NCBI RefSeq assembly: GCF_020544405.1 | Contig: NZ_CP065410.1 | Coordinates: 5,795,501-5,859,500, forward strand | Reading direction: 5' to 3' | DNA length: 64,000 bases | Source: Pseudomonas sp. IAC-BECa141 | Lineage (GTDB): Bacteria; Pseudomonadota; Gammaproteobacteria; Pseudomonadales; Pseudomonadaceae | Part shown: piece by piece, positions 45,575-55,217 of the stretch | Numbering within the stretch: the stretch's first letter is position 1 | Layout of the letters: every line of letters starts with the position of its first letter | Translations under genes and position numbers: made by a program | Notes under the pieces: model-generated | What the model was told of the DNA's origin: nothing | What the model saw: only the letters and a program-made list of their open reading frames with translations | Databases searched by the model: none

Positions 45575-46966
45575 ATGAATCTGCCCCTGATTCTCAACTT
45601 GCTGGTGTTCCTTGCCCTGCTCTTCGGCCTGGCGCAAACCCGTCACACCACGTGGAGCCTGGCGAAAAAAGTCCTGCTCGCGCTGGTGCTGGGCGTGGCA
45701 TTCGGCGTCGCGCTGCACACGATCTACGGTGCCGGCAACCCGGTGCTGAAAGCCTCGATCGGCTGGTTCGACCTGGTCGGCAACGGTTACGTGCAACTGC
45801 TGCAAATGATCGTGATCCCGCTGGTGTTTGCCTCGATCCTCAGCGCCGTGGCCCGTCTGCACAATGCTTCGTCGCTGGGCAAGATCAGCTTCCTGACCAT
45901 CGGCACGCTGCTGTTCACCACCGCGATTGCCGCGCTGATCGGCATCGGCCTGACCAACCTGTTTGGCCTGACCGCCGAAGGCCTGGTCGCCGGGACGCAG
46001 GAAATGGCCCGCCTGCAAACCATTCAGACCGACTACGCCGGCAAGGTCGCCGACCTGAATGTGCCGCAATTGCTGCTGTCGTTCATCCCGCAGAACCCGT
46101 TCGCCGATCTGGCCCGAGCCAAGCCGACCTCGATCATCAGCGTGGTGATCTTCGCCGCGTTCATGGGGGTTGCCGCGCTGCAACTGCTCAAGGATGACGT
46201 CGAGAAAGGTCAAAAAGTGATCAACGCCATCGACACCCTGCAAGCCTGGGTGATGCGTCTGGTGCGTCTGGTGATGAAGCTGACCCCGTACGGCGTACTG
46301 GCGTTGATGACCAAAGTGGTGGCCGGTTCCAACCTGCAAGACATCATCAAGCTCGGCAGTTTCGTCGTGGTGTCGTACCTCGGTCTGGGCCTGATGTTTG
46401 TGGTGCACGGCCTGCTGGTGTCGGCGGCCGGGATCAACCCGCTGCGTTTCTTCCGCAAGATCTGGCCGGTGCTGACCTTCGCCTTCACCAGCCGCTCCAG
46501 CGCGGCGAGCATTCCACTGAGCATCGAAGCGCAGACCCGTCGTCTGGGCATTCCGCAATCGGTGGCAAGTTTCGCCGCTTCGTTCGGCGCGACCATCGGC
46601 CAGAACGGTTGCGCCGGTCTGTACCCGGCGATGCTGGCGGTGATGGTTGCGCCAACCGTCGGCATCAACCCGCTGGATCCGCTGTGGATCGCGACGCTGG
46701 TGGCGATTGTTACCTTGAGTTCGGCCGGTGTGGCGGGCGTGGGGGGCGGTGCGACCTTCGCCGCGCTGATCGTGCTGCCGGCCATGGGCTTGCCGGTTTC
46801 GCTGGTGGCGTTGCTGATTTCGGTCGAGCCGCTGATCGACATGGGTCGCACGGCGCTGAACGTGAGTGGTTCGATCACCGCCGGTGCGATTACCAGCCAG
46901 GTGATGCAGCAGACCGACAAGGCCCTGCTGGATGCCGATGAGCATGCGGAACTGGCTCAGGCTTGA
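45575..46966 (+). CDS. tcyP: L-cystine / dicarboxylate-type sodium:amino-acid symporter (TcyP-like)
   Basis: A 463-residue transporter of the DAACS family, with about eight membrane segments and re-entrant loops. Motifs include [19 protein letters not shown] (helical hairpin region), [17 protein letters not shown] (serine-rich HP1) and [15 protein letters not shown] near the end. Length and motifs match the YdjN/TcyP cystine group rather than DctA or GltP. It is divergent from pchP. Substrate inferred from subfamily. Confidence 0.85.
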   Translation: MNLPLILNLLVFLALLFGLAQTRHTTWSLAKKVLLALVLGVAFGVALHTIYGAGNPVLKASIGWFDLVGNGYVQLLQMIVIPLVFASILSAVARLHNASSLGKISFLTIGTLLFTTAIAALIGIGLTNLFGLTAEGLVAGTQEMARLQTIQTDYAGKVADLNVPQLLLSFIPQNPFADLARAKPTSIISVVIFAAFMGVAALQLLKDDVEKGQKVINAIDTLQAWVMRLVRLVMKLTPYGVLALMTKVVAGSNLQDIIKLGSFVVVSYLGLGLMFVVHGLLVSAAGINPLRFFRKIWPVLTFAFTSRSSAASIPLSIEAQTRRLGIPQSVASFAASFGATIGQNGCAGLYPAMLAVMVAPTVGINPLDPLWIATLVAIVTLSSAGVAGVGGGATFAALIVLPAMGLPVSLVALLISVEPLIDMGRTALNVSGSITAGAITSQVMQQTDKALLDADEHAELAQA

Positions 46967-46977
46967 TTGACGTTGTG

Positions 46978-46999
46978 GCGAGGGAGCGTGCTCCCTCGC
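46978..46999. repeat. REP-type perfect hairpin
   Basis: gcgagggagc / gctccctcgc with a 2-base loop; an abundant REP class of fluorescent pseudomonads. It abuts the long repeat that starts at 47001. Confidence 0.75.
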
Positions 47000-47000
47000 T

Positions 47001-47103
47001 GATCGTTCCCACGCTCCGCGTGGGAATGCAGCCCGTGACGCTCTGCGTCACTGGACGCGGAGCGTCCCTAGAGGCATTCCCACGCAGGAGCGTGGGAACG
47101 ATC
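47001..47103. repeat. Long palindromic intergenic repeat, copy 3
   Basis: From gatcgttcccacgctccg to gagcgtgggaacgatc, with the same inner palindromes as the other copies. It fills the gap between the converging tcyP and folA genes, ending five bases from the folA stop. Confidence 0.87.
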
Positions 47104-47108
47104 GAGAT

Positions 47109-47621
47109 TCAGGCTTTTTCCCAGACTTCGAAGTTGTAAGCCGGTTTGTCGCCTTCAGCCGGATTCGGCACGTTCGACACCCGCTTCCACTGGTTCAGAT
47201 CGAACTCCGGAAACCACGCATCGCCTTCCCGGCTCAGTGCCACACGGGTCAGATACAGACGATCCGCCTGCGCCAGTCCCTGCGCATACAGTTGCGCCCC
47301 GCCAATCAGCATCAACTCATCGACGCCCTGCTCTTTCGCCCAAGCTTCGGCGCGAACCACGGCGGCTTCCAGCGATGGATAGACTTCCGCGCCCTCCAGC
47401 ACCAGATCCTGCTGACGGCTGACTACGATGTTCAAACGGCCCGGCAATGGACGACCGAGGGAGTCCCAGGTCTTGCGACCCATGATGATCGGCTTGCCGA
47501 GCGTCGTGGCCTTGAAGTATTTGAAGTCCCCCGGCAAGTGCCAGGGCATGCTGTTGTCGACGCCGATCACGCGGTTTTCACCGAGGGCTGCGATCAGGCT
47601 GAGGGGGAGAGATTTAGTCAT
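47109..47621 (-). CDS. folA: Dihydrofolate reductase
   Basis: A 170-residue enzyme that reduces dihydrofolate with NADPH. Substrate-site motif DNSMPWHLPGDFKYFK (with the catalytic Asp), IIMGRKTWDSLGRPLPGR for NADPH, and LMLIGGAQLYAQGL. The start at 47621 gives the usual MTKSLPLSLIAALGENRVIG. It is divergent from the DUF2868 gene. Confidence 0.96.
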   Translation of the reverse strand: MTKSLPLSLIAALGENRVIGVDNSMPWHLPGDFKYFKATTLGKPIIMGRKTWDSLGRPLPGRLNIVVSRQQDLVLEGAEVYPSLEAAVVRAEAWAKEQGVDELMLIGGAQLYAQGLAQADRLYLTRVALSREGDAWFPEFDLNQWKRVSNVPNPAEGDKPAYNFEVWEKA

Positions 47622-47706
47622 GCCGGCGAGGATACCAGAGCCGCGCTTACCCCGATAAGCGCCACAGCGGTTATGCTCACGGCTCAATCAAGCAACGGGA
47701 TGCCGC

Positions 47707-49080
47707 GTGACTGAACTGACTCCACTGCAAAACCTCTGGCTCACCGAAACCGTGCGCCTGCGCGAAGAACACGCAGGCCCGCTGGACGATCCGGAAGCCA
47801 ATCGCCTGGCCCGCGCGGCCGGCGGCGATCTGCCCGGACGCATTCAACGCCGCGCCCTGTGGCTGGCCGAGCGCGATGGCCTGACCTCGGCGCTCAAGCG
47901 CTGGCTGCAAGGCGCGCGCCTGGCGCTGGTGTTGTTGGCGATCTTCGCGGTACTGAGCGGCGCCGGCCTGGCCTTCGCCGCACTGGGCCAGACGCCGGTC
48001 AATGTGTTCTGGGCGCTGGGCAGTCTGCTCGGGCTGAACCTGATCCTGCTGTTGAGCTGGGCGCTGGGGCTGATCTTCGCTGGCGAACATGGCGCCACTC
48101 TCGGCCGCTTGTGGCTGTGGCTCAGTGAAAAACTCGCTCGCGACGCCAAGGCTGCGCAACTGGCGCCGGCCCTGCTGCTGATGCTGCAACGCCGGAAACT
48201 CAATCGCTGGGCGCTCGGCACGCTGGTCAATGGCCTGTGGTTGCTGGCAATGCTCAGCGCGCTGGTTTTGCTGCTGACGCTGATGGCGACCCGGCGCTAC
48301 GGCTTCGTCTGGGAAACCACGATTCTCAGCGCCGACACGTTCATCAACATGACTCAGGCCCTCGGCGCCTTGCCGGCGCTGCTGGGCTTTAACGTGCCCA
48401 CGGTCGAAATGATCCGCGCCAGCGGTGACACCGCGCTGAACATCGAAAGCGCCCGTCAGGCCTGGGCGACCTGGCTGGTCGGCGTGCTGGTGGTGTACGG
48501 CGTGCTGCCGCGTCTGCTGTTGGCGCTGTTCTGCTTCTGGCGTTGGAACAGCGGCAAGGCTGCGCTGCGTCTGGACCTGAACCTGCCCGGATACGCCCAG
48601 TTGCGCGAACGCCTGATGCCGACCAGCGAACGTCTCGGCATCACCGATCCCGAGCCTGCGCAATTGCATCGCGTCGAAAGCACCGTCGGCGAACACGCCA
48701 GCGATGGCGCGTTACTCGTGGCCATCGAACTCGATGATCAACACCCATGGCCGCCGACGCTGCCGAAAAACGTCAGCAACGCCGGCATCCTCGACAGCCG
48801 TGAATCGCGCAACAAACTGCTCGAACAACTCAGCCGCTTCCCGCCGGCGCGCCTGGCGATCGCCTGCGACCCAAGGCGTTCGCCGGATCGCGGCAGCCTG
48901 GCGCTGATTGCCGAGTTGGCGCGCAATGCCGCCGCCACCCGCGTCTGGCTGATGCAGGCGCCGCAAGGACAAGCACTGGACGCCGAACGCCTCGGCGACT
49001 GGCATGTGGCTCTGCAACAACTCGAACTGCCGTTTGCCGATTGCGCCCCGTTGAACTGGCTGGAGCACGGACATGACTGA
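47707..49080 (+). CDS. DUF2868 family membrane protein
   Basis: A 457-residue protein with hydrophobic segments near residues 75-95, 100-125, 180-200 and 255-280, and a large soluble C-terminal half. It is always paired in pseudomonads with the DUF3482 GTPase, as here where the genes overlap by 8 bases. Function unknown. The pairing suggests a membrane complex controlled by GTP hydrolysis. Confidence 0.85.
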   Translation: MTELTPLQNLWLTETVRLREEHAGPLDDPEANRLARAAGGDLPGRIQRRALWLAERDGLTSALKRWLQGARLALVLLAIFAVLSGAGLAFAALGQTPVNVFWALGSLLGLNLILLLSWALGLIFAGEHGATLGRLWLWLSEKLARDAKAAQLAPALLLMLQRRKLNRWALGTLVNGLWLLAMLSALVLLLTLMATRRYGFVWETTILSADTFINMTQALGALPALLGFNVPTVEMIRASGDTALNIESARQAWATWLVGVLVVYGVLPRLLLALFCFWRWNSGKAALRLDLNLPGYAQLRERLMPTSERLGITDPEPAQLHRVESTVGEHASDGALLVAIELDDQHPWPPTLPKNVSNAGILDSRESRNKLLEQLSRFPPARLAIACDPRRSPDRGSLALIAELARNAAATRVWLMQAPQGQALDAERLGDWHVALQQLELPFADCAPLNWLEHGHD

Positions 49081-50449
49081 TGCCTGGAAAGCGCCGCTGA
49101 AACTGGCGGTAGTCGGCCACACCAACGTCGGCAAGACTTCACTGTTGCGCACCCTGACCCGCGATGTCGGCTTCGGCGAAGTCTCCCATCGCCCAAGCAC
49201 CACGCGGCATGTCGAAGGCGCGCGGCTGTCGGTGGATGGCGAGCCGTTGCTCGACCTCTACGACACGCCGGGCCTGGAAGACGCCATCGCCCTGCTGGAT
49301 TTTCTCGAGCGCCTGGAACGCCCCGGTGAACGCCTCGACGGCCCGGCGCGATTGGCGCGGTTTCTCGACGGCAGCGAAGCGCGCCAGCGTTTCGAACAGG
49401 AAGCCAAAGTGCTGCGGCAACTGCTCGCCTCCGATGCCGGCCTGTACGTGATCGACGCCCGCGAACCGGTGCTGGCCAAATACCGCGACGAACTGGAAGT
49501 ACTGGCCAGTTGCGGCAAGCCGTTGCTGCCGGTGCTGAATTTCGTCAGCAGCGCCAACCACCGCGAGCCGGACTGGCGCGAAGCACTGGCGCGTCTCGGC
49601 CTGCATGCGCTGGTGCGTTTCGACAGCGTCGCCCCGCCCGAGGATGGCGAGCGGCGGCTATATGAAAGCCTCGCCCTGTTGCTGGAAAACGCCCGCCCAC
49701 AACTTGAACGCCTGATCGCCGATCAACAGGCCCAGCGCCTCGTCCGCGAGCAAAGCGCCGCACGCCTGATTGCCGAATTGCTGATCGACTGCGCCGCGTG
49801 CCGACGCAGTGTGGCGAGCAACGCCGAACAGGAACAACAAGCCATCAGCGAATTGCGCAAAGCCGTGCGTCAGCGCGAACAACGCTGCGTCGAAGCGCTG
49901 CTCAAGCTCTACGCCTTCCGCCCACAGGACGCCGCCGCGAGTGATCTGCCATTGCTCGACGGGCGCTGGGGCGATGACCTGTTCAACCCGGAAACCCTCA
50001 AGCAGCTCGGCGTGCGGGTCGGCGGCGGAATTGCCGCCGGTGCCGCAGCCGGCGCGGGTGTGGATCTGCTGGTCGGCGGCATTACGCTCGGCGCTGCCGC
50101 TCTGGCCGGTGCCATTGCCGGTGGCGCCCTGCAAACCGCCCGCAGCTATGGCAACCGCCTGCTCGGCAAGATCAAAGGGCAGCGGGAACTGACGGTCGAT
50201 GACAACGTGTTGCGCCTGTTGGCCCTGCGTCAGCGGCAATTGCTGCAAGCGCTGAACGCCCGAGGCCATGCGGCGCTGGACAGCATTCAGGTGGCGACGC
50301 CGCAGGACAAGACCTGGCGCGAGGGCAAGTTGCCGGAGGCGCTGAACAAGGCGCGGGCGCATCCGCAGTGGTCTTCGCTCAATCCGCATCCGAAGCTGAA
50401 TCAGGCTGAGCGGCAGGAGCAGATTGAGTTGCTGGCCACAGAGCTGTAG
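49073..50449 (+). CDS. DUF3482 family GTPase
   Basis: A 458-residue protein with an N-terminal TrmE/Era-like G domain: G1 VVGHTNVGKTSLLR at about 12-25, G3 DLYDTPGLED, and a likely G4 in LNFVSSANH, which departs from the usual NKxD. After a helical middle region comes a glycine/alanine-rich hydrophobic stretch (about 320-355) that could insert in a membrane. It is coupled to the DUF2868 protein. Role unknown. Confidence 0.85.
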   Translation: MTDAWKAPLKLAVVGHTNVGKTSLLRTLTRDVGFGEVSHRPSTTRHVEGARLSVDGEPLLDLYDTPGLEDAIALLDFLERLERPGERLDGPARLARFLDGSEARQRFEQEAKVLRQLLASDAGLYVIDAREPVLAKYRDELEVLASCGKPLLPVLNFVSSANHREPDWREALARLGLHALVRFDSVAPPEDGERRLYESLALLLENARPQLERLIADQQAQRLVREQSAARLIAELLIDCAACRRSVASNAEQEQQAISELRKAVRQREQRCVEALLKLYAFRPQDAAASDLPLLDGRWGDDLFNPETLKQLGVRVGGGIAAGAAAGAGVDLLVGGITLGAAALAGAIAGGALQTARSYGNRLLGKIKGQRELTVDDNVLRLLALRQRQLLQALNARGHAALDSIQVATPQDKTWREGKLPEALNKARAHPQWSSLNPHPKLNQAERQEQIELLATEL

Positions 50450-50465
50450 TGCCTGATCCGCCGTC

Positions 50466-50558
50466 TTCGCGAGCAAGCTCGCTCCCACAGGTACTTTGAG
50501 CGTTCACAGGATCTGTGTTTACCAAAGATCTTTGTGAGAGCGAGCAAGCTCGCGAATG
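50466..50558. repeat. REPIN-like inverted REP pair
   Basis: gagcaagctcgctcccacag (to 50490) and a diverged inverse gtgagagcgagcaagctcgc (to 50554) in the convergent gap between the DUF3482 GTPase and the phnZ-like gene. Confidence 0.75.
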
Positions 50559-50577
50559 CAGCAGCCCGGTCCAAGAC

Positions 50578-51135
50578 TTACACAGCAAGCAACCGCGCTG
50601 CCTTGCCCTTCAGCACACCCAGATCCATCACCGGCACGGCCATTTCCTTCGCCAGCTCATCCCACTGGCGCATCCGCAGGCTGACGGCACACAACGGATC
50701 CTGCTCGAACGCATCGGCTTCAGCCTCGGTCATCACCCCGCCCTGATAGTCCAGGGTGCGGCGACTGGCTTCGCTCAAGCGTTCGTAATAGCCCGATTCC
50801 CTGAGCGTCAGATAGCGCTTGGCCTGAACGTGATACTCGACCAGCCGCGCCAGGCGCTCGCTGAATCCGGCCTCGCGCAAATAATCCGCGCCGAGGCGTT
50901 CGTGGCTGACCACGCCGTAACCACCCATGTTCTCCGCACCTTCGGCACACAAATGGCCGATGTCGTGAAAGAACGCGGCGAGTACCACTTCGTCGTCGAA
51001 GCCTTCGGCGATGGCCAGTTGCGCCGCCTGGGACATGTGTTCGATCTGCGATACCGGTTCGCCGATGTAGTCGCTGGCGCCGAAGCGCTCATAGAGGCCG
51101 AACACCCGGTCGATGACTTGCTCGTGACTCAACAT
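50578..51135 (-). CDS. phnZ: PhnZ-like HD-domain oxygenase of phosphonate catabolism
   Basis: A 185-residue mixed-valent diiron HD oxygenase. The start of the domain reads DYIGEPVSQIEHMSQ, giving the Y23-x-x-E26 and H33 pattern of PhnZ, followed by the HD pair in FFHDIGH (57-58) and a later YHVQAKRYL. PhnZ splits (R)-1-hydroxy-2-aminoethylphosphonate to glycine and phosphate. Its usual partner, the hydroxylase PhnY, is absent from the window. ATG 51135 overlaps the stop of the FAD oxidoreductase. Confidence 0.87.
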   Translation of the reverse strand: MLSHEQVIDRVFGLYERFGASDYIGEPVSQIEHMSQAAQLAIAEGFDDEVVLAAFFHDIGHLCAEGAENMGGYGVVSHERLGADYLREAGFSERLARLVEYHVQAKRYLTLRESGYYERLSEASRRTLDYQGGVMTEAEADAFEQDPLCAVSLRMRQWDELAKEMAVPVMDLGVLKGKAARLLAV

Positions 51136-52268
51136 CAGTTCTCTCCCAAAAGCTGTGCGACATTGCGCTCGGCCATGGCCGGGCCGACGCTCATGCCGAC
51201 GCCGCTGTGCATCAGCGCCACACTCAGCCCCGGCGCCGGGCGCAGGAACGAAAACGGCCCCGGCCCCCGGGAACCATAGACACCCTGCCAGCGCTCGACC
51301 ACTTGTACCTTGCAACCGAGAGTCTGCTCGGCCAGTTCGAGCATCCAGTTGTCCACCTGCTCGGCGTTGAACGGCGACGGATCGCTGCCGTAATGGTGCG
51401 AATCGCCGATGATCAGCTCGCCATAGGGCGTCGGGCTGATCAAAAGGTGGATGCCGTTTTCCTGCAGGTGCGGTTGTTCGCGCAGGATTTGCGCCTGCAC
51501 CGCCGATGCTTCCGGCAAGTCAGCGAAGGCGCCGTAGTGCACGCAGCTGAGACCGGTGAGCAAGGCATGTTGCAAGTTCAGGTCAATCTGCGGCCGAGCG
51601 CGAAGCATTTGCAGGCGGCAGATTTGCGGGTCGAGGGCGGCAATCGGCTCGGCCAGCAAGGTCTGATAATCGTGACCGGAACAGACGATGATCTGCTCGG
51701 CGGTGAAGGTGCCGGCCGTACTGTGCAGGCGTCCCGGTTCGACGTCGCGCACCAGCGTCGAGAAGTGAAACCCGACGTTGAGTTCGCGGCGCAGGTATTG
51801 GATCAGCGCCGGAATCGCTTCCCGGGAATACAGTTGTTGATCGTCCATCCCGTGCAGCGCGGCGCGGTGATGGCTGAACTGGCCGCCATACAGATCGCGC
51901 AGCGCGGCACCGCGTAGCAGCTCGACGCGGTAGTCGTGCTCGACGGCGCGCCCGGCGCAGAAGGCTTCGAGCAAATGTTCTTCGGCCTCGGTGCGGGCGA
52001 ACAGGTACGAGCCGTTGCGTTTGAGTTGCAGGCCGGCGAGCTGCGCCCACTGGCCCCAGATTTCGCGGCTGGCCTTGGCCAGCTCCAGCATCGGGCCCGG
52101 TGGCTGGCCGGTGACCAGCGCCTGGCCGAAGTTGCGTACCGAGGCGCCGAGAGGCGTGGAGGTGCGCTCGAAAACCGTGACCTTGAGACCGCGCCGGGCG
52201 GCGGCGTAAGCGTGGGACAGGCCCAGGATGCCGGCGCCGACGATCAGCAAGTCTTTGTGGTGTGTCAT
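51135..52268 (-). CDS. Phosphonate-associated FAD-dependent oxidoreductase
   Basis: A 377-residue DAO-fold flavoprotein with N-terminal LLIVGAGILGLSHAYAAARR and the FAD-binding FERTSTPLGASVRNFG. It resembles the glycine/sarcosine-oxidase-like proteins recurrent in 2-aminoethylphosphonate clusters, which probably oxidise the amine of aminoethylphosphonates or N-methyl derivatives. The start at 52268 is right for the family; the frame extends upstream into a repeat. Exact substrate not proven from sequence. Confidence 0.85.
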   Translation of the reverse strand: MTHHKDLLIVGAGILGLSHAYAAARRGLKVTVFERTSTPLGASVRNFGQALVTGQPPGPMLELAKASREIWGQWAQLAGLQLKRNGSYLFARTEAEEHLLEAFCAGRAVEHDYRVELLRGAALRDLYGGQFSHHRAALHGMDDQQLYSREAIPALIQYLRRELNVGFHFSTLVRDVEPGRLHSTAGTFTAEQIIVCSGHDYQTLLAEPIAALDPQICRLQMLRARPQIDLNLQHALLTGLSCVHYGAFADLPEASAVQAQILREQPHLQENGIHLLISPTPYGELIIGDSHHYGSDPSPFNAEQVDNWMLELAEQTLGCKVQVVERWQGVYGSRGPGPFSFLRPAPGLSVALMHSGVGMSVGPAMAERNVAQLLGEN

Positions 52269-52305
52269 GCAGCCCCCAATGATCGTACTCGCGTCCAGGC
52301 GCTTC

Positions 52306-52406
52306 TCGTTCCCACGCTCTGCGTGGGAATGCAGCCAAGGACGCTCCGCGTCCTCTGTGACGCAGAGCGTCACGGTATTCATTCCCACGCGGAGCGTGGG
52401 AACGAG
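52306..52406. repeat. Long palindromic intergenic repeat, copy 4
   Basis: From cgttcccacgctctgcgtgg to ggagcgtgggaacg, same inner palindromes (ggacgctccgcgtcc; gacgcagagcgtc). Between two genes of the phosphonate cluster on the same strand, so it separates the transporter genes from the catabolic ones. Confidence 0.87.
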
Positions 52407-52419
52407 CGGGCAAGAAGAT

Positions 52420-53445
52420 TTACTTGGCGGCGACTTTCTCGGACTTGCCGTCATAGCGCTTGCGCCATTCGGTCAGGATCTCGTCGCGGTTCTTCGAGGC
52501 CCAGGCGAAGTCGTTCTTGATCAGGCGCTGCTCGTAGTCGGCCGGCAGTTCGGTCTGCGGCTTGGCGATGCCCGGCTGGGCGAGGACGGCGAAGTTTTCC
52601 TTGTACAGGTCCATCGCCGGGGCGCTGGCGGAGAAGTCGGCCAGTTTCTTCGCGGCCTCTTCATGCGGCGTGCCTTTGATCACGGCAGTCGCTTCGATCT
52701 CCCAGCCCAGGCCCTCTTTCGGCAGGATGATGTCCAGCGGCGCGCCCTGACGCTTCAGCTGAACGGCCGGGTACTCAAAGGAAATCCCGATCGGGAATTC
52801 GCCCGCTGCCGCCAGTTTGCAAGGCTTGGAACCGGAGTGAACGTACTGGCCGATGTTCTGGTGCAGACCGTCCATGTAAGCCCAGCCCTGTTTCTCGCCG
52901 AAGGTTTGCAGCCAGGCGCTGACGTCCAGAAAACCGGTGCCGGACGAGGCCGGGTTCGGCATCACGATCTTGCCTTTGTACTCAGGCTTGGTCAGGTCTT
53001 GCCAGCTCACCGGTTTGGTCAGGCCCTGCTTTTCGGCTTCGACGGTGTTGAAGCAAATGGTCGCGGCCCAGACGTCCATGCCGACCCAGGCTGGCGGGTT
53101 GGCGGCGTCGCGGTAGTTTGCGCCGATCTTGCCCAGGTCCTTCGGCGCATAGCTTTGCAGCATGCCCTGTTGATCGAGGATTGCCAGGCTCGACGCCGCC
53201 AGGCCCCACACCGCGTCAGCCTGCGGGCGATCCTTTTCGGCAAGCAGTTTGGCGGTGATGATCCCGGTGGAATCGCGCACCCACTTGATCTCGACGTCCG
53301 GGTTGGCTTTTTCGAAGGCCTCTTTGTAGGACTTCAACTGCTCGGCTTCGAGGGCGGTGTACACCGTCAACTCGGTTTTTGCCGCGAAGGCATTCAGGCT
53401 GAAAGTAGCGAGCACAGCAGCGGCCAGGGCCATAGGCTTGAACAT
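52420..53445 (-). CDS. 2-aminoethylphosphonate ABC transporter, substrate-binding protein
   Basis: A 341-residue periplasmic binding protein of the iron/AEP-type family. Signal peptide residues 1-21 (ending NAFAA). The mature part begins KTELTVYTALEAEQLKSYKE. Position beside a fused permease, an ATPase, PhnZ and the FAD enzyme supports AEP as ligand. The start at 53445 is chosen because it begins the signal peptide and is preceded by acaggaaa. Confidence 0.88.
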   Translation of the reverse strand: MFKPMALAAAVLATFSLNAFAAKTELTVYTALEAEQLKSYKEAFEKANPDVEIKWVRDSTGIITAKLLAEKDRPQADAVWGLAASSLAILDQQGMLQSYAPKDLGKIGANYRDAANPPAWVGMDVWAATICFNTVEAEKQGLTKPVSWQDLTKPEYKGKIVMPNPASSGTGFLDVSAWLQTFGEKQGWAYMDGLHQNIGQYVHSGSKPCKLAAAGEFPIGISFEYPAVQLKRQGAPLDIILPKEGLGWEIEATAVIKGTPHEEAAKKLADFSASAPAMDLYKENFAVLAQPGIAKPQTELPADYEQRLIKNDFAWASKNRDEILTEWRKRYDGKSEKVAAK

Positions 53446-53492
53446 GATCGTTTTCCTGTAGGTGAGTTGAGCGATAGGGGACAAGTCGTGGA

Positions 53493-55217
53493 TCAGTGGC
53501 CGGGCGCCGTTTGCCGCCAGGCCTGGGAACGGCGCAGCAAGCCGCGCGAAGCCCAAGCCAGCAGCAAGGACACGCCCGCCGAGGTGAACAGAATCAGGGT
53601 CGACATCGCCGCCGCGCCGCCGACGTTGCCGGCGTCATCCATGTTCAGTACCGCCACCGCCGCGAGAATGGTGTCGGGGCTGTAGAGGAAAATCGCGGCG
53701 GACACGGTGGTCATGGCCGAGACGAACAGGTAGCGCACGATGTCCAGCAGCGCCGGCAGGCAGATCGGCACGGTGACCCGCAGGTAATGCCGGTACAGCG
53801 GCGCCTTGAGCGACAGCGCGGCGGCCTCGAACTCGGCGTCGAGCTGACGCAGCGCGGTGGTGGCGGTCATCTGCGCAGTGGTCAAATAATGAGCAATGGT
53901 GCAGACGATCAGCAGGGTCATGGTCCCGTACAGCACGTGCAGCGGGTTGCCGGTCAGGTTGAAAAAGAAGACGTAACCCAGACCGAGCACCAGCCCCGGT
54001 ACCGCCATCGGTACGAAACTGAGCATGCGCAGTGTCAGATTCAGCCCGCGCTGGCTGCGGGTCTTTTCCATCAGGTAGGCGCCGGTGAAGATCAGCACAC
54101 TGCCGATCAACGCCGTGCCCAGCGCCATCTTCAGACTGTTGCCGTAGGCCTGCCAGCCACCGCCGGCGGTCTCGTTGAACTGATAGTGGTTGAGCGACAG
54201 CGACAGGTTGTACGGCCAGAACTTCACCAGCGACGAGAACACCGCCATGCCGAACACCAGCAGCAACGCGGCGCTGATCAGGAGGACAACGGCGAGATAA
54301 AAGGCATCACGCTTCTTCGACGGCGCCGGTTTGAACACCTGGGCGCGGCCGCTCATGGAGTCGCCGTGACGATGACGCAACCAGGCATCGACGCCGAAGC
54401 TGAACAGCGCCGGCAGCAGCAGAACCATGCCGATCAACGCACCGCGACCGAATTGCTGCTGGCCGACCACGGCTTTGTAGGCTTCCAGCGCCAGCACCTG
54501 ATAGTCGCCACCGACCACCACCGGTACACCGAAATCGGTGATGGTCAGGGTGAACACCAGACAGAACGCGGCGAACACGGCCTGACGGGTCGCCGGCCAG
54601 GTGATGCTGCGAAAGGCTTTCGCGGGACTGGCGCCCATGCTCGACGCAGCGTCGAACAGTCGTGCATCCGCCAGTGACAGGGCTGACAGCAAAATCATCA
54701 AGGCATGTGGGAAGGTGTAGATCACCTCACCCAGAACAATCCCCCAGAAACCGTAGATGTTGTCCGAGAGCAGTCCGCGCAGCATGCCCTGATTGCCGAA
54801 CAGATAGACCAGCGCGATCCCCGGCAACATCGACGGCGCCATCAATGGCAGCAACGAAATCCCGCGCCAGATACCCTTTGCCGGAATCAATGTGCGCTGC
54901 AAGGCGTAAGCAAACAGGTAGGCCAGCGGTACGACGATGGCCGCGACGCTGAGGGAAACTTTCAGGCTGTTGCCGAGCAGCCAGTGGAAATTGTCGCTGG
55001 TCACCAGTTCCTTCGCGGCGAGCCAGCCACCGCCCTGCCCGGCTTCGCTGCTGAAGCCGCGCCAGAAGATCGCCAGCAATGGCAACAGCACCGCCACACC
55101 GAGCAGCACCAGCAGCAGGAGTTTGCCGCCGAGGACGAAGATCCGGTCGCCGACCTCGGCCCCGGACACCTGCCGCGCCTGCTTTTGCGGTAGTGGCAGT
55201 GCGAGGTTGCTGTTCAT
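53493..55217 (-). CDS. 2-aminoethylphosphonate ABC transporter, fused permease
   Basis: A 574-residue protein with two BPD-type permease domains in tandem, each with about six membrane segments. EAA-like loops lie around DAASSMGASPAKAFRSITWP (first half) and LDAEFEAAALSLKAPLYRHY (second half). This double-permease form is usual for iron and AEP uptake systems. The start overlaps the ATPase stop by one base (TGATG). Confidence 0.9.
   Translation of the reverse strand: MNSNLALPLPQKQARQVSGAEVGDRIFVLGGKLLLLVLLGVAVLLPLLAIFWRGFSSEAGQGGGWLAAKELVTSDNFHWLLGNSLKVSLSVAAIVVPLAYLFAYALQRTLIPAKGIWRGISLLPLMAPSMLPGIALVYLFGNQGMLRGLLSDNIYGFWGIVLGEVIYTFPHALMILLSALSLADARLFDAASSMGASPAKAFRSITWPATRQAVFAAFCLVFTLTITDFGVPVVVGGDYQVLALEAYKAVVGQQQFGRGALIGMVLLLPALFSFGVDAWLRHRHGDSMSGRAQVFKPAPSKKRDAFYLAVVLLISAALLLVFGMAVFSSLVKFWPYNLSLSLNHYQFNETAGGGWQAYGNSLKMALGTALIGSVLIFTGAYLMEKTRSQRGLNLTLRMLSFVPMAVPGLVLGLGYVFFFNLTGNPLHVLYGTMTLLIVCTIAHYLTTAQMTATTALRQLDAEFEAAALSLKAPLYRHYLRVTVPICLPALLDIVRYLFVSAMTTVSAAIFLYSPDTILAAVAVLNMDDAGNVGGAAAMSTLILFTSAGVSLLLAWASRGLLRRSQAWRQTAPGH

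Noticed and set aside
44273..46945. 890-codon minus-strand open frame
   Set aside because: Only the part from 45334 down is a gene (pchP). The rest is antisense to the cystine symporter and is very rich in His, Gln and Arg, the usual shadow of GC-rich codons.
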